Shown: piece by piece, positions 26,052-35,354 of the stretch
How the letters are laid out: each line of letters starts with the position of its first letter
Position numbering within the stretch: position 1 is the stretch's first letter
From: DATCJA01 sp963734635
Lineage (GTDB): Bacteria; Acidobacteriota; Vicinamibacteria; Vicinamibacterales; UBA2999
Assembly: GCA_963734635.1 (NCBI GenBank)
Contig: CAVTIA010000014.1
Span: 310,001-374,000, forward strand
Direction of reading: 5' to 3'
DNA length: 64,000 bases
Notes under the pieces: generated by a model
What the model was told of the DNA's origin: nothing
Databases searched by the model: none
What the model saw: the letters and a program-made list of their open reading frames with translations, nothing else
Made by a program: the position numbers and the translations under genes

Positions 26052-27584
26052 TTAGCGTGCTGCGGCGTAATGCCCGACGATCGCGTCTACGAGCGCTGGA
26101 ATCGTATAGGTCGACGGCTGAACCGTTACTGCGATACCGAATTGGCGCGCCGCCTCCGCCGTCGACGGTCCGATGACAGCGACGACGGTGTTCTTGAGCA
26201 GGTCCACGGACTGATCGGTCCCACAGATCCGCGCAAAGCTGCGCACCGCGGATGCGCTCGTGAACGTAACTACATCGATGCGGCCTTCGAGCAGCAGGGC
26301 GTACACGTCGGGATCGTCCGGCAGCGCCTCTTCCGCCACGGTTCGATACGCAACGACATCGGTCACGGCGGCGCCCGCGCGCCGCAGCTCTTCGGCAATC
26401 ACCTCGCGCCCGATGTCCGCACGCGGCAGCAGCACACGCATGCCGTCGAGCGCGCTCTTTTCCGCCATCGCTTTGACCACCCCTTCGGCGCGATACTCAT
26501 TGGGGATCAGGTCGACTCTGATGCGATATTCCGCTAGCTTCTCGGCGGTTCCCGGACCAACCGTGCACAGCCTCGGACCGTGGAGCGCTCGGATGTCCCG
26601 GCCCCCTTCGTACAACGCCTTCATGAACGCATCTATCGCGTTGACACTCGTGAACACGATCCAATCGTAGGCGTCCGGTGTCGTTGCTGCCTGCAGCAAC
26701 GGTCCGCGGTCTTCAGGAGGCGCGATTCGGATCACAGGTGCCTCGACGGTGTCGGCGCCAAGCGCGGCAAGACGATCGACGAGGTCAGCGGCCTGCTCGC
26801 GAGGCCGAGTGACGAGCACGCGGCGGCCGAAAAGCGGGCGGGCATCGAACCAGCGCAGGTGCTCTCGAAATCCGACCACGCGTCCAACGACCAGCGTTGC
26901 CGGCTTGCGCCGCGGGTGCTCACCGAGTCGATCCAGCAACTCCGCAATAGTTCCGGATATCGTCTCCTGGTCGGGCAGTGTGCCGTTGTAGATGAGGACG
27001 CCCTGGGTGTCGGCTCCCCAGCCGTTGTCGCGCAGCGACTCCAGGATGTGTGTCAGTTGCTGGGGGCTTGCGTAGCACACGACGGTGCCGTCAAGGCGGG
27101 TGAGACTCGCCCAATCGACATCGGGCATCGCGCGGTTGTCGTCTTCGTGCCCTCGAAGGAGCGTGACAGTGTCGCCGGCGCCGGGATAGCTGAGGGGCAC
27201 GCCGGCGTACGCGGTTGTACTGACGGCGGCCGGTACGCCGGGTACGACTTCGAACGGCACGCCCTGCTCGTGCAGGAACAGCGCTTCTTCGGCACCGCGG
27301 GCAAACACGAATGAGTCGCCCCACTTCAGCCGCGCGACGCGTTTGCCCTCGCGGGCCTTTTCTGCAAGCAGATAGCTGACGGCCTCCTGGGCCATCGCCT
27401 GCGGAGTCGCCGTTCCCACGTCGATCAGCTCTGCATCGCTTCGCGCCTGTCGCAGGAGCCGCTGCGACACCACGTGGTCGTACACGACGACATCAGCGGC
27501 GCGGAGGCACTCGAGCCCGTGAGCCGTAATGAGGCGCGGATCGCCGGGACCTGCTCCGATCAGATACACGGCTGGTCGCTTCAC
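26052..27584 (-). CDS. cobA-hemD: Fused uroporphyrinogen-III C-methyltransferase / uroporphyrinogen-III synthase
   Basis: A 510-residue bifunctional protein. Residues about 4-245 are a SUMT/CobA methyltransferase (VYLIGAGPGDPRLITAHG, VVYDHVVS, VVPGVPAAVSTTAYAGVPL); residues about 255-508 are HemD (GRRVLVTRPREQAADLVDRL, DWIVFTSVNAIDAF, VTFTSASAVRSFARI). HemD closes the tetrapyrrole ring; the methyltransferase starts siroheme/cobalamin synthesis. The GTG at 27584 overlaps the hemC stop (GTGA); upstream in-frame codons are a shadow of hemC. Confidence 0.94.
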   Translation of the reverse strand: MKRPAVYLIGAGPGDPRLITAHGLECLRAADVVVYDHVVSQRLLRQARSDAELIDVGTATPQAMAQEAVSYLLAEKAREGKRVARLKWGDSFVFARGAEEALFLHEQGVPFEVVPGVPAAVSTTAYAGVPLSYPGAGDTVTLLRGHEDDNRAMPDVDWASLTRLDGTVVCYASPQQLTHILESLRDNGWGADTQGVLIYNGTLPDQETISGTIAELLDRLGEHPRRKPATLVVGRVVGFREHLRWFDARPLFGRRVLVTRPREQAADLVDRLAALGADTVEAPVIRIAPPEDRGPLLQAATTPDAYDWIVFTSVNAIDAFMKALYEGGRDIRALHGPRLCTVGPGTAEKLAEYRIRVDLIPNEYRAEGVVKAMAEKSALDGMRVLLPRADIGREVIAEELRRAGAAVTDVVAYRTVAEEALPDDPDVYALLLEGRIDVVTFTSASAVRSFARICGTDQSVDLLKNTVVAVIGPSTAEAARQFGIAVTVQPSTYTIPALVDAIVGHYAAAR

Positions 27585-28669
27585 GGTTGAAGCCCTTCGA
27601 CAGCCCCGCGGGCGCCCGCCGCTTCCGCGAGTATTTCTGCTGCGCCCTGCGCCAGCAAGCGCATCGCCGCGCGAGTGCCTACCGCTTCGGGCTCGGTGAC
27701 GGCTCCAGATGCCTCCGCACGGATGACACGTGCGCCGTCGAGCGAGATGACCATGGCGCTCAGCGACAACTCGGTGCTCGAAACGGTCGCATAGGCGCCA
27801 ATCGGCATTTGACATCCTCCGCCGAGACGAAGCACGACCATACGCTCAGCGGCAAGAGCCGATGCGGACGTCGGATCGTTGATACGGTCGACGAAGGCGC
27901 GCACCGCACTGTCGTCGCGCCGCGTTTCCACAGCGATGATTCCCTGTCCGGGAGCGGGCAGGCAGACCTCGGGCGGAAGCACCGCCGAAATACGCGCGTG
28001 ACGACCCAGACGCCGCAGGCCCGCCGCCGCCAGGACCACCGCGTTGAACTCTCCGTTGTCCAATTTTCGAAGCCTCGTGTCCAGGTTCCCACGGATCGCG
28101 CGGAATATCGCACCCGGGAACAACTGCATCAGCTGGGCGGTCCGCCTCACGCTGCTGGTGCCAATAGTGGGCGCTTCGCCGACGCGCCGCACGATGTCTT
28201 CCAGAGATAACTGCGCGAACGTGGCGATCGACGCCGCGGGTGCGTTTACGGCAGGAAAGTCGACGCCGGCCGGGAAAGGCCGCTCGCCGACGCTCGGAAC
28301 AGGCTGCGCGACACCGCTCGGGACAGGTCCCTCGTCGGTCGTGGCAGGCAACACGACTGCGTCGCGCGGGTCCTCGCGCGGAAGCGTGGCGCCGAGGGCC
28401 AGGCCGTCCGGCAATTCCGCAGGCAGATCCTTGCTGCTGTGCACCGCCAGGTCGACCGCGCCGTCGAGCAGAGCATCTTCGATTTCCTTGACGAAAACGC
28501 GCTTGCCGCCGATCTGCGCGAGCGGTGCATCGGCCAGGCGGTCGCCTGATGTCTTGATCGCAATCACGTCGCACGACACGCCCGTCCGGGCGCGCAACAG
28601 GGCGGCGACCATGTTCGCCTGGATCAGCGCCAACTGGCTGCCGCGCGTACCGAGTCGCAGCGTCGTCAT
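27581..28669 (-). CDS. hemC: Hydroxymethylbilane synthase with an internal insertion
   Basis: A 362-residue porphobilinogen deaminase: LRLGTRGSQLALIQANMV, VHSSKDLPAELPDGLALGA, GTSSVRRTAQL, and the dipyrromethane-cofactor cysteine in GGGCQMPIGAYA. It is about 45 residues longer than usual because of a Pro-rich insertion (about 108-150, with PVPSGV, PVPSVG and PFPAGV) between the PREDPRDAVV strand and GTSSVRR. All catalytic motifs are intact. Confidence 0.94.
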   Translation of the reverse strand: MTTLRLGTRGSQLALIQANMVAALLRARTGVSCDVIAIKTSGDRLADAPLAQIGGKRVFVKEIEDALLDGAVDLAVHSSKDLPAELPDGLALGATLPREDPRDAVVLPATTDEGPVPSGVAQPVPSVGERPFPAGVDFPAVNAPAASIATFAQLSLEDIVRRVGEAPTIGTSSVRRTAQLMQLFPGAIFRAIRGNLDTRLRKLDNGEFNAVVLAAAGLRRLGRHARISAVLPPEVCLPAPGQGIIAVETRRDDSAVRAFVDRINDPTSASALAAERMVVLRLGGGCQMPIGAYATVSSTELSLSAMVISLDGARVIRAEASGAVTEPEAVGTRAAMRLLAQGAAEILAEAAGARGAVEGLQP

Positions 28670-28746
28670 GGATACTCGAGTCCGTCGCGTGTCATTTCAG
28701 CATCTATCGGGAAATTTATCCACGTGTCTATGCACCAGCCGACGCA

Positions 28747-28774
28747 CGTACGTAGTGTCCGGCTTCAGCCGCAC
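28747..28774 (+). repeat. 28-bp dispersed repeat, copy 3
   Basis: This copy in the hemC-hemA gap begins CGTACGTAGTG and continues with the GGCTTCAGCC core; the distal arm has one mismatch (GCAC for GGAC). The rest of 28670-28806 shows no gene. Confidence 0.85.
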
Positions 28775-28806
28775 CCTGCACGAATCGACCGCTGCAGCGG
28801 CGGGAT

Positions 28807-30135
28807 TCAGTCGTTTCGTGGTTTTGTGAAGGGTGCCGACACGGCATCGCCGGTGCCAGGCGGCGCTGCGTCTTCGCTCAGTCTGAACAGACGGTTCACC
28901 GCTTCGGTGTACGCCGCTTGCGTTTCCTCGTCGGGAAGTGCCTTGAGCTGCTCGGTCGGTTCGAGCAGCAGCTTTTCGACAATGAGCCTGGTGACCTCGT
29001 CGATGCGCATGCGAGCCTCGGGCGACAAGGCGCCGAGTTTCGCCTCGAGGCGCCGCAATTCAGCACGCCGGATGTCGTCGAACCGCTGCCGAAGCGCGAC
29101 TACGGTCGGAATCGCCCGGCGCGAACGATGCCACGACGTGAACCGGGCCAGCTCTTCGGAGACGATGGCTTCGGCGCGCGCAATCTCGGCGCCGCGCCTC
29201 GCGAGGTTCTCGGAGACGATGCCTTGCAGATCGTCCACGTTGTAGAGAAAAACCTGCTCGATTTCGGAAACGGACGGATCGACGTCGCGTGGCACGGCGA
29301 TATCGATGATGAAGAGCGGATCGACGCGTTTCCGACCTGTCGCCGCCTCGACATCCGCCCGCGTGATGATCGGCCGCTGCGATCCGGTTGCGGTTACGAC
29401 GATGTCCGCAAGCGCCATCGAGCTCGCCATGTCGGTCCAGGGCACGGCACGTCCAGCCACCTGATTCGCAAGCACGTCGGCTGCTGCGGCTGTCCGGTTG
29501 GTGATCACGATTTCGCCGGCGCCGTGGCTGCGGAGGTGCTGTGCGGTCAGCGCGCTGGTTTCGCCGGCACCTACCACGAGCACGCGCCGCCCCTCCAATC
29601 GTCCGAAGATCTTCCTGGCGAGGGCGACGGCTGCAAAGCTGATCGACACTGCGCCCTCCCCGAGCGCCGTTTCCGTACGCACGCGCTTCCCTACACCGAA
29701 GGCCCAGTGGAATGCTTTGCTGAGGAGCGGGCCGGTGCAGCGGCGCTCGGCGGCTGCCTGGAACGCGTCCTTCACCTGACCCAGGATCTGCGGTTCACCG
29801 AGCACCAGCGAGTCCAGGCCGGCGGCGACGCGGAACAGATGGTGCGCAGCCGTGGTGTCTTCATGGGAGAACAGATGCGGCAGAAACGCCTCGCGCGCGA
29901 GCTGGTGGTAGTCGCCGAGAAAAGCGAGCAGCTCCTCGCGCGCACGTCCGGAATCAGCACTTGCGACGTAGATCTCCGATCGGTTGCAGGTCGAGAGCAC
30001 TACCGACTCGGTTGCGGACGACCGGGCTGCCAGTGATTCGACGGCGGCGCCGACATCGCGGCTCGAAAAGTCGAGGCGCTCGCGCAGATCGACGGGTGCC
30101 GTCCGATGACTTACGCCGAGAAGGAGGAGATGCAC
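28807..30135 (-). CDS. hemA: Glutamyl-tRNA reductase
   Basis: A 442-residue HemA. The catalytic cysteine is in VVLSTCNRSEIYV (Cys50); the NADPH loop VLVVGAGETSALTAQHL and the family pattern GEPQILGQVKDAF are present, followed by the C-terminal dimerisation helix. It reduces glutamyl-tRNA(Glu) to the semialdehyde used by HemL. It follows ccsA by 19 bp, in the heme operon. Confidence 0.97.
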   Translation of the reverse strand: MHLLLLGVSHRTAPVDLRERLDFSSRDVGAAVESLAARSSATESVVLSTCNRSEIYVASADSGRAREELLAFLGDYHQLAREAFLPHLFSHEDTTAAHHLFRVAAGLDSLVLGEPQILGQVKDAFQAAAERRCTGPLLSKAFHWAFGVGKRVRTETALGEGAVSISFAAVALARKIFGRLEGRRVLVVGAGETSALTAQHLRSHGAGEIVITNRTAAAADVLANQVAGRAVPWTDMASSMALADIVVTATGSQRPIITRADVEAATGRKRVDPLFIIDIAVPRDVDPSVSEIEQVFLYNVDDLQGIVSENLARRGAEIARAEAIVSEELARFTSWHRSRRAIPTVVALRQRFDDIRRAELRRLEAKLGALSPEARMRIDEVTRLIVEKLLLEPTEQLKALPDEETQAAYTEAVNRLFRLSEDAAPPGTGDAVSAPFTKPRND

Positions 30136-30154
30136 GGCCGTCTACCTGTCACGA

Positions 30155-30982
30155 TCACTGGAACGTATGGCTGGTCGTGACGAAGTAGCTGATGGGCAGG
30201 AAATTGAGCAGAACGATCGCGAACCCGACCGCCGAGAGCCAGGCGGCGCGACGCCCTGTCCAGCCCATCGTGCGCCGTGCGAAGACCGCGAACGAATAGA
30301 CGGCCCACGTGAGCACCGCGACAAAAATCTTCGGGTCGTTCAGCGCCATCAACTGCAGGTTCGGATCGTTTGGCGCCGCAACACGCGCCTGGGCCGTCCA
30401 GATCGCCCCCACGACGACCCCCACCGTAAGGAACAGCCACCCGATGGCGACCGCCCGCGAATTCATCACATCGAGCGTTTGCAGCGACGGCAGCCGCGTG
30501 TAGAAGTAGCCCAAATGCTTTTTCTTGATCTCCTTGAACTGCACCATATACGTGAGACCAAGGACGCCGGCGAGCCCGAAGCTCGCATACGCGAAGAGCA
30601 GCGAGGAGACGTGCACCCAGAACCACGGACTGTCGAGCACCGGATCGACGTTCTCGACGCCCGGCGATAGCGCGGGGATCGTCTGCAGTCCCACCAGCAT
30701 GGGCATGATGAACACGCCCATCGAACGCTCCTCCGTCGTTGTCTCGAGGTAGAGGTAGGAGAGGGCGAGCAGCCAGACGAACGTCGAGATCGCGCGCGAG
30801 GGGTTGGCGAACGGCACGTGCCGCACCTCCATCGTCTGCATGCCGATGACGAAGGTGTGGGCGAGTGCCGCCAGAATCAGCAGAGCGGTCGCGGTGCGGC
30901 CGGCAGACGGCTGCCGATTCGCGAAGTGCACGGCATAGGCGATGCCTGCTGCGGCGTACAGGACGAGAGGAAGAACGTTCAA
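30155..30982 (-). CDS. ccsA: CcsA/HemX-type cytochrome c assembly membrane protein
   Basis: A 275-residue protein with about eight membrane helices and the conserved segment DSPWFWVHVSSLLFAYASFG, which carries a histidine expected to bind heme. Such proteins export and handle heme for cytochrome c maturation or stabilise HemA (HemX). It precedes hemA, a common arrangement. The start is TTG at 30982, overlapping the stop of the upstream VWFA gene. Confidence 0.85.
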   Translation of the reverse strand: MNVLPLVLYAAAGIAYAVHFANRQPSAGRTATALLILAALAHTFVIGMQTMEVRHVPFANPSRAISTFVWLLALSYLYLETTTEERSMGVFIMPMLVGLQTIPALSPGVENVDPVLDSPWFWVHVSSLLFAYASFGLAGVLGLTYMVQFKEIKKKHLGYFYTRLPSLQTLDVMNSRAVAIGWLFLTVGVVVGAIWTAQARVAAPNDPNLQLMALNDPKIFVAVLTWAVYSFAVFARRTMGWTGRRAAWLSAVGFAIVLLNFLPISYFVTTSHTFQ

Positions 30983-31864
30983 CGGGTTGGAGCGAAGTAC
31001 CCTTTCTTGGTGCGCGCGGTCACGTTGGCCCGTGCCACCTGGACGACGATTCGCCGGAAGGCGCCATCGACCCTGGGATTCTTCGACGTGTATCCGAGCG
31101 TGTACTGGCTGGCGAGCTCGTCAGCAATCTGCGTGTACACCCCGGTCAGGTCTTCGATCTTGGCCGGGAAAAAGGCCCGTCCACCGGTCTCCTGCGCGAG
31201 CTGGCGCATGACGAATTCCGCCTCACGAAATCCGCGAGTGCTGGAGTCGTTGCCGCGAAGCGCAATCGTGTAGATCGACGTTTCCGACCGCTTGGCCAGA
31301 TCGAGCACTTCTTCGAATGAGACGAGGCTCGAGGTGTCCTCGCCGTCCGAGAACACGATGAGGGCCTGGCGGCGCACATCTTCTTCGTTCTGCGCCTTGA
31401 TCTTGCCCAACTCCTTCAGCGACACGTAGATCGCGTTGTGCAGCGACGTGGATCCGCCGGACGCGGTCTGGAGAATGGCGGCTTCGAGCTGCAGCCTGAT
31501 TCGAGGTGAACGGCTGCCGGATCGAGACCCGGCTGTCGAAGTCGATGATCTGCGCGAGGTCGTTCGCCTTCAGCCGCTTCACGAAGTTCGTCGCGGCTAC
31601 TTGAAGCGTCGGCAGCTTGTCCTCCATGCTCGCGCTGCTGTCGAGCAACAGGGAGAGGGCAATTGGCTGCGGCCGCCGCGTGAAGAAGACGATGTCGTGC
31701 TTGACGCCGTCCTCGAACACGGAAAAGTCGGGCTGATCGAGGTCCGTAATGTAATGGTTGGCGCCGTCGACTACGGTGACGTTGAGCGAGACGATGTCGA
31801 CGGTGCTCCGAAACTGCGGGCGTTGTGCGGCGGCCAATGCGGCTGCGGCCGCAAGGACGACCAC
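30979..31864 (-). CDS. VWFA-related protein of the acidobacterial type, one frameshift
   Basis: Read through one extra base near 31496 it is about 294 residues: hydrophobic start (VVLAAAAALAAAQ), the family N-terminal strand pattern VDIVSLNVTVVDGANHYITD and DFSVFEDGVKHDIVFF, the MIDAS motif LLDSSASMEDKL, then VFSDGEDTSSLVSFEEVL and the C-terminal YTLGYTSKNPRVDG. This is the VWFA-related domain described from Acidobacteria (TIGR03436). It is exported and may bind protein partners through a metal ion. The GTG start at 31864 is uncertain. Confidence 0.75.
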
Positions 31865-31899
31865 CGCGCCGAATACGTGTGGGTATGCCTCGTGTCACG

Positions 31900-32811
31900 T
31901 CAGGCTCCAGTTTGGCCGCGCGCCGGCGTGCCCCGCATGGTAACGCCAGTACGCGCCGATGCTACCTCAACCTTTTCCGGTGGGATCAGCGATTCCGGCC
32001 GGCCGTAGACAACCTTGTACTGCCCTGTCAGCTCCCGGGCGAGCTTGAGCAGCGCCTGTTCCACCGCACTTTCGGCGAACAGGGTGACGTGCTGACCGCC
32101 CGTCGTCCGCGTTCCCTGGTCGAGCGTGAACGCACGTTCGCGCTCCTCGGTCGAGCCGAGTGTCAGATTTCCAATCACGATAGCATGGAGGCTGGCTCCA
32201 GCCTGCCTTACGGCCGCCACGACGTCTCGGGCGTACCGGTTGGTGAACTCAGCCCCGTTGGTAATGATTGGGATGATGACCGCCCTTGGCGCCTCCCGCC
32301 TGCGGAGGCCTGCGGACACTTCGATAATCGCGTCCAGCAGCGTCATACCGCTGCCGCTCATCGGGAACAGCCGTCCGATACCCTGGCCGAACCGCTCCGG
32401 GTTGGACGTGTAATCCACGAAGATGGTCGGGCGATCGGCCAGTGCAACGAGGGCGATTTGATTTCCCACTGCCATCTGCGTGGCGAAATCGCGCAGTCCG
32501 TCGCGAATCGATGGGATGGCCTTCATCGACGAGGCGCTATTGTCGACGAGCACCGCGATGTCAATAGCCTCGAGCGCCGAGGACACGCGCAGGACCTCGC
32601 GCCGCCTGCCGTCCTCGGTCACGACGAAGTCCTCGGTTCCGAGGCCTTCGACGACCTCGCCGCGCGAATTCAAGGCGCTGACAAAGATCGTCCGTTCCCG
32701 GAGTCCGGCCTGTGCGTGGAGATCCCGTGGAGCACTGACTGCCACGACCCAGCATGCCGCCAGAGTCAAAGCCGGAACCAACGCCAGACGAGACATCGAG
32801 TGGTCGTGCAT
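31900..32811 (-). CDS. VWFA-domain exported protein
   Basis: A 303-residue paralogue of the preceding protein. It has a signal peptide (MSRLALVPALTLAACWVVAV), a beta domain with DFVVTEDGRRREVLRVS, the MIDAS motif LVDNSASSMKAI, and the closing motif GQYKVVYGRPES. The start is taken as ATG 32811; ATG 32796 is possible. It is divergent from the ATP synthase genes, with 106 bp between. Confidence 0.78.
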   Translation of the reverse strand: MHDHSMSRLALVPALTLAACWVVAVSAPRDLHAQAGLRERTIFVSALNSRGEVVEGLGTEDFVVTEDGRRREVLRVSSALEAIDIAVLVDNSASSMKAIPSIRDGLRDFATQMAVGNQIALVALADRPTIFVDYTSNPERFGQGIGRLFPMSGSGMTLLDAIIEVSAGLRRREAPRAVIIPIITNGAEFTNRYARDVVAAVRQAGASLHAIVIGNLTLGSTEERERAFTLDQGTRTTGGQHVTLFAESAVEQALLKLARELTGQYKVVYGRPESLIPPEKVEVASARTGVTMRGTPARGQTGA

Positions 32812-32917
32812 CGCCCCTGTACACCGCGAGTATAGTCTTCGGCGCGTTGCTACTGTCAATCTACGTTTGATACGATTGAGCGTTTGTTTGAGGGCCCGGA
32901 AGGGGCGACGTGAAGCC

Positions 32918-33155
32918 ATGCCACGCCCACTGTTTTCAACCCGCGGTTTGAAGGCGCTGCAGAGCACGATCAGCGAGTCGGCGCCGGCGGCAATGGCAAG
33001 CTACACGTTGATAGGCGCAATCATCCTGCTCGGCGGTATCGGCTACGCAATCGACAAGTGGCGCGGCACGTCCCCATGGTTTCTGTTCGGAGGTTTGATT
33101 TTGGGGCTCGATCGTCGGCTTCTATGGGCTGGCCAAGACAATCTGGCGCTCATGA
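32918..33155 (+). CDS. atpZ: AtpZ/AtpI-like F0 accessory membrane protein, one frameshift
   Basis: A small protein of about 78 residues with two membrane helices (ASYTLIGAIILLGGIGYAID and WFLFGGLILG-SIVGFYGLAKTI). It is in frame only if one G of the run at 33103-33106 is removed; the corrected frame ends at TGA 33153-33155, which overlaps the next ATG. AtpZ-type proteins accompany F0 genes and are linked to Mg2+ uptake or c-ring assembly. Confidence 0.65.
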
Positions 33156-33523
33156 AGCCTTTGGCATGGATGGTGGGGGCGAGCGTCGGCTCGTGGCTGG
33201 CGATCGCCGTCTGGTCCGGCGTGTCGAGCAGCCGCGAGGTGCTGTTTGGTATGCTGGCGCCCCTCGCCGGCGCAGCCTCTACGTGGGTGCTCGTGGCGCG
33301 AAACTTCACGTCGCGGCCCGAGTTGGTGACGCCCCTCATGGTCGCGGCTTTCGCCGGGAAGCTGGTGTTTTTCGGCGTGTACGTCACGATCATGTTGAGG
33401 GTGCTGGCCCTCCGGCCTCTGCCGTTCGTCGTAAGCTTCACGACGTATTTCATCGCCCTGCATCTCTTCGAGGCGCTCTGTCTGCAGCGCTTGTTCGCGG
33501 GGAACGCCCCCGCGCCCCATTAA
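33152..33523 (+). CDS. atpI: ATP synthase subunit I (AtpI)
   Basis: A 123-residue protein with four membrane helices (LAWMVGASVGSWLAIAVWSG, MLAPLAGAASTWVLVA, VAAFAGKLVFFGVYVTIML, FVVSFTTYFIALHLFEALCL). Position directly before atpB and start overlap with atpZ identify it as the assembly factor encoded at the head of atp operons. Confidence 0.75.
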   Translation: MKPLAWMVGASVGSWLAIAVWSGVSSSREVLFGMLAPLAGAASTWVLVARNFTSRPELVTPLMVAAFAGKLVFFGVYVTIMLRVLALRPLPFVVSFTTYFIALHLFEALCLQRLFAGNAPAPH

Positions 33524-33542
33524 ACGACATCAGGTAAGGAAC

Positions 33543-34467
33543 GTGCAGCAGGTTCAGGAACACGCGGCCGAGGCCGCCCAGGAAGGGTTCAACGCGGGCG
33601 AAACCATCATCGAGCACGTCGCCAACAGTGGGCTCGATCATCCACTCATTCATCTGCCCACAATTGGTGGTATCGATTTCTCCGTTACCAAGCACGTCTT
33701 CATGCTCTGGCTTGTTGCGTCGCTCGTGTTCGTCGTTGTGACGTTCTTCGTGCGGCGGTACATCAGGCAGGATCGTCTCGTGCCGTCCGGGTTCATGAAC
33801 GCGCTCGAGACCGTGGTCGAGTTCATTCGCGACTCGGTTGTGCGTCCGAGCGTCGGCGACAAGTGGACCATGACGTGGACGCCGCTTCTCCTGACGCTGT
33901 TCGCGTTCATTCTCGACGGCCAACGCGATCGGGATGATTCCGCTGTTCGAGGTGCTGGGCCTGCTGAACCACTGGGTCCTGCACGCCGGCGACGAGTCGT
34001 TTCTGGGCCGGCTGCTGCACGGCGGCGCCACCGCGACGTCGAACTTCAATGTGACTGCAGCCTTGGCCATGGTGAGCTTCTTCGCGATCATCGTGGCCGG
34101 ATCGAAGGCCCACGGCGCCGTGCAGCACTGGAAGAATCTCGTCCCTCACGGGGTGTCACCATTCCTCGCGGTCGCGCTGATACCGATCGAGATCCTCGGG
34201 ATGCTGGTACGCCCGTTCGCGCTGACGATGCGACTTGCGGCGAACATGACCGGCGGGCACATCGCGATTCTTGCGATCCTGTCGTTCGTGTTCATCTTCG
34301 CCGAGATGGCCGGGCAGTACGTGGGAATGGGAATCGGACTGGTGTTCTCGGTGCCGCTGGCGGTGGCGATTTCGGCGCTCGAGATCATCGTGATTCTGGT
34401 GCAGGCGTATGTGTTTACGCTGCTGACCGCGGTGTTCATCGGGATGGCCATTCACGCACATCATTGA
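33543..34467 (+). CDS. atpB: ATP synthase F0 subunit a, one frameshift
   Basis: About 307 residues after removing one base near 33915. The first frame gives HLPTIGGIDFSVTKHVFMLW and helix 1; the second gives the proton-channel helices, with the essential arginine in LVRPFALTMRLAANMTGGH and the family motif in helix 5 (SALEIIVILVQAYVFTLLTAVF). Start GTG 33543 follows AAGGAA. As an essential gene, it is a good sign that the frame break is a sequencing error. Confidence 0.9.
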
Positions 34468-34485
34468 TGCAACAGGGAATTCAAA

Positions 34486-34525
34486 TTACGGATTGACGGA
34501 TTGACGAATCGACGGGTTGACGGAT
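34486..34525 (+). repeat. Five 8-bp TGACGGAT-like tandem repeats
   Basis: Five octamers (consensus TGACGGAT) lie between atpB and atpE. The same unit is duplicated near 13160-13183. The rest of the 108-bp gap carries the atpE ribosome site (GGAGGAG). Confidence 0.75.
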
Positions 34526-34575
34526 TTCGCCAATTCGCCGATTTCAACGCACGATTCGCTGACGGAGGAGACGGA

Positions 34576-34806
34576 ATGGAAGGGTTTGCGCTTGCGTATA
34601 TGGGTGCCGGTATCGGCCTCGGATTAGCGGTCATCGGCGCCGGACTCGGTATTGGTCGATTGGCAGCCGGACTCGCGGAAGGAATTGCCCGCCAGCCGAG
34701 CGCGGTGGCGCAGCTCACCGGCGCCGTGAACCTGCCGCTCTTCCTGCTCGAAGGCGTCGCGATTCTCGCCGAAGTGTTCGCGCTGCTCATCGTTCTGCTG
34801 AAGTAA
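34576..34806 (+). CDS. atpE: ATP synthase F0 subunit c
   Basis: A 76-residue c-subunit hairpin: helix 1 with GAGIGLGLAVIGAGLGIG, the polar RQP loop at 39-41, and helix 2 with the ion-binding glutamate at about 59 (LPLFLLEGVAILAEV). No Ser/Thr follows that glutamate as in Na+-binding rings, so proton coupling is likely. The ATG at 34576 follows GGAGGAG. Confidence 0.95.
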   Translation: MEGFALAYMGAGIGLGLAVIGAGLGIGRLAAGLAEGIARQPSAVAQLTGAVNLPLFLLEGVAILAEVFALLIVLLK

Positions 34807-34810
34807 CGCC

Positions 34811-35314
34811 ATGAATCCTCTCGTCCAGCCCGACCCCGGGCTCTTCGTCTGGACGATACTGACGTTCCTGATCCTGGTGGCGCTGCTCGCGCGGTTCGCG
34901 TGGCGGCCGCTGCTGCAGGCGCTGGAACGCCGGCAGGCGACGATTGTGCAGTCTCTCGAGGACGCGCAACGCGCACGACAGGAGCTGGAGCGACTTCAGC
35001 GCGAGTCCACTCAGATCATGGCTCAGGCGCGCGCCGAGGCCGAGTCGATGCTCGCGAGGAGCCGCTCGGACGCCGAGGCGCTGCGCGAGGAGCTCAAGCA
35101 GAAGGCGCGCACCGAGGCCGCGGGAATCGTCAAGAACGCCGAACGGCAGATCCAGCTCGAGACGGCGCGCGCGATCCAGCAGATCCGTCACGAGGCGGTG
35201 GACCTGTCTGTGGCGATCGCGTCGAAGATTCTGCGCCGCCAGGTGACACGCGAAGACAACGAGGCGCTCATTCAGGAAGCGCTGAAACAGGTCGAATCCC
35301 AGCCCACCGTGTGA
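34811..35314 (+). CDS. atpF: ATP synthase F0 subunit b
   Basis: A 167-residue subunit b: one N-terminal membrane helix (LFVWTILTFLILVALLARF), then a long charged coiled coil (LERRQATIVQSLEDAQRARQ onward) forming the peripheral stalk. It starts four bases after the atpE stop. No subunit delta or F1 genes follow. Confidence 0.93.
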   Translation: MNPLVQPDPGLFVWTILTFLILVALLARFAWRPLLQALERRQATIVQSLEDAQRARQELERLQRESTQIMAQARAEAESMLARSRSDAEALREELKQKARTEAAGIVKNAERQIQLETARAIQQIRHEAVDLSVAIASKILRRQVTREDNEALIQEALKQVESQPTV

Positions 35315-35354
35315 CCCCACGCTCCTCGGCCGGGTCGGCAGGGCCAGAGCAGGC

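Noticed and set aside
25992..30155. Heme- or cobalamin-responsive riboswitch in the hem cluster
   Set aside because: Gaps between genes are mostly overlaps or short; no conserved B12-box-like sequence was seen.
33903..33925. Programmed frameshifting in atpB
   Set aside because: No slippery heptamer or downstream pseudoknot is evident, and similar one-base breaks occur in many unrelated genes.
34576..34806. Na+-translocating N-type ATPase
   Set aside because: The c subunit has Glu59 followed by Gly rather than Ser/Thr, and the operon lacks the F1 genes in N-ATPase order.
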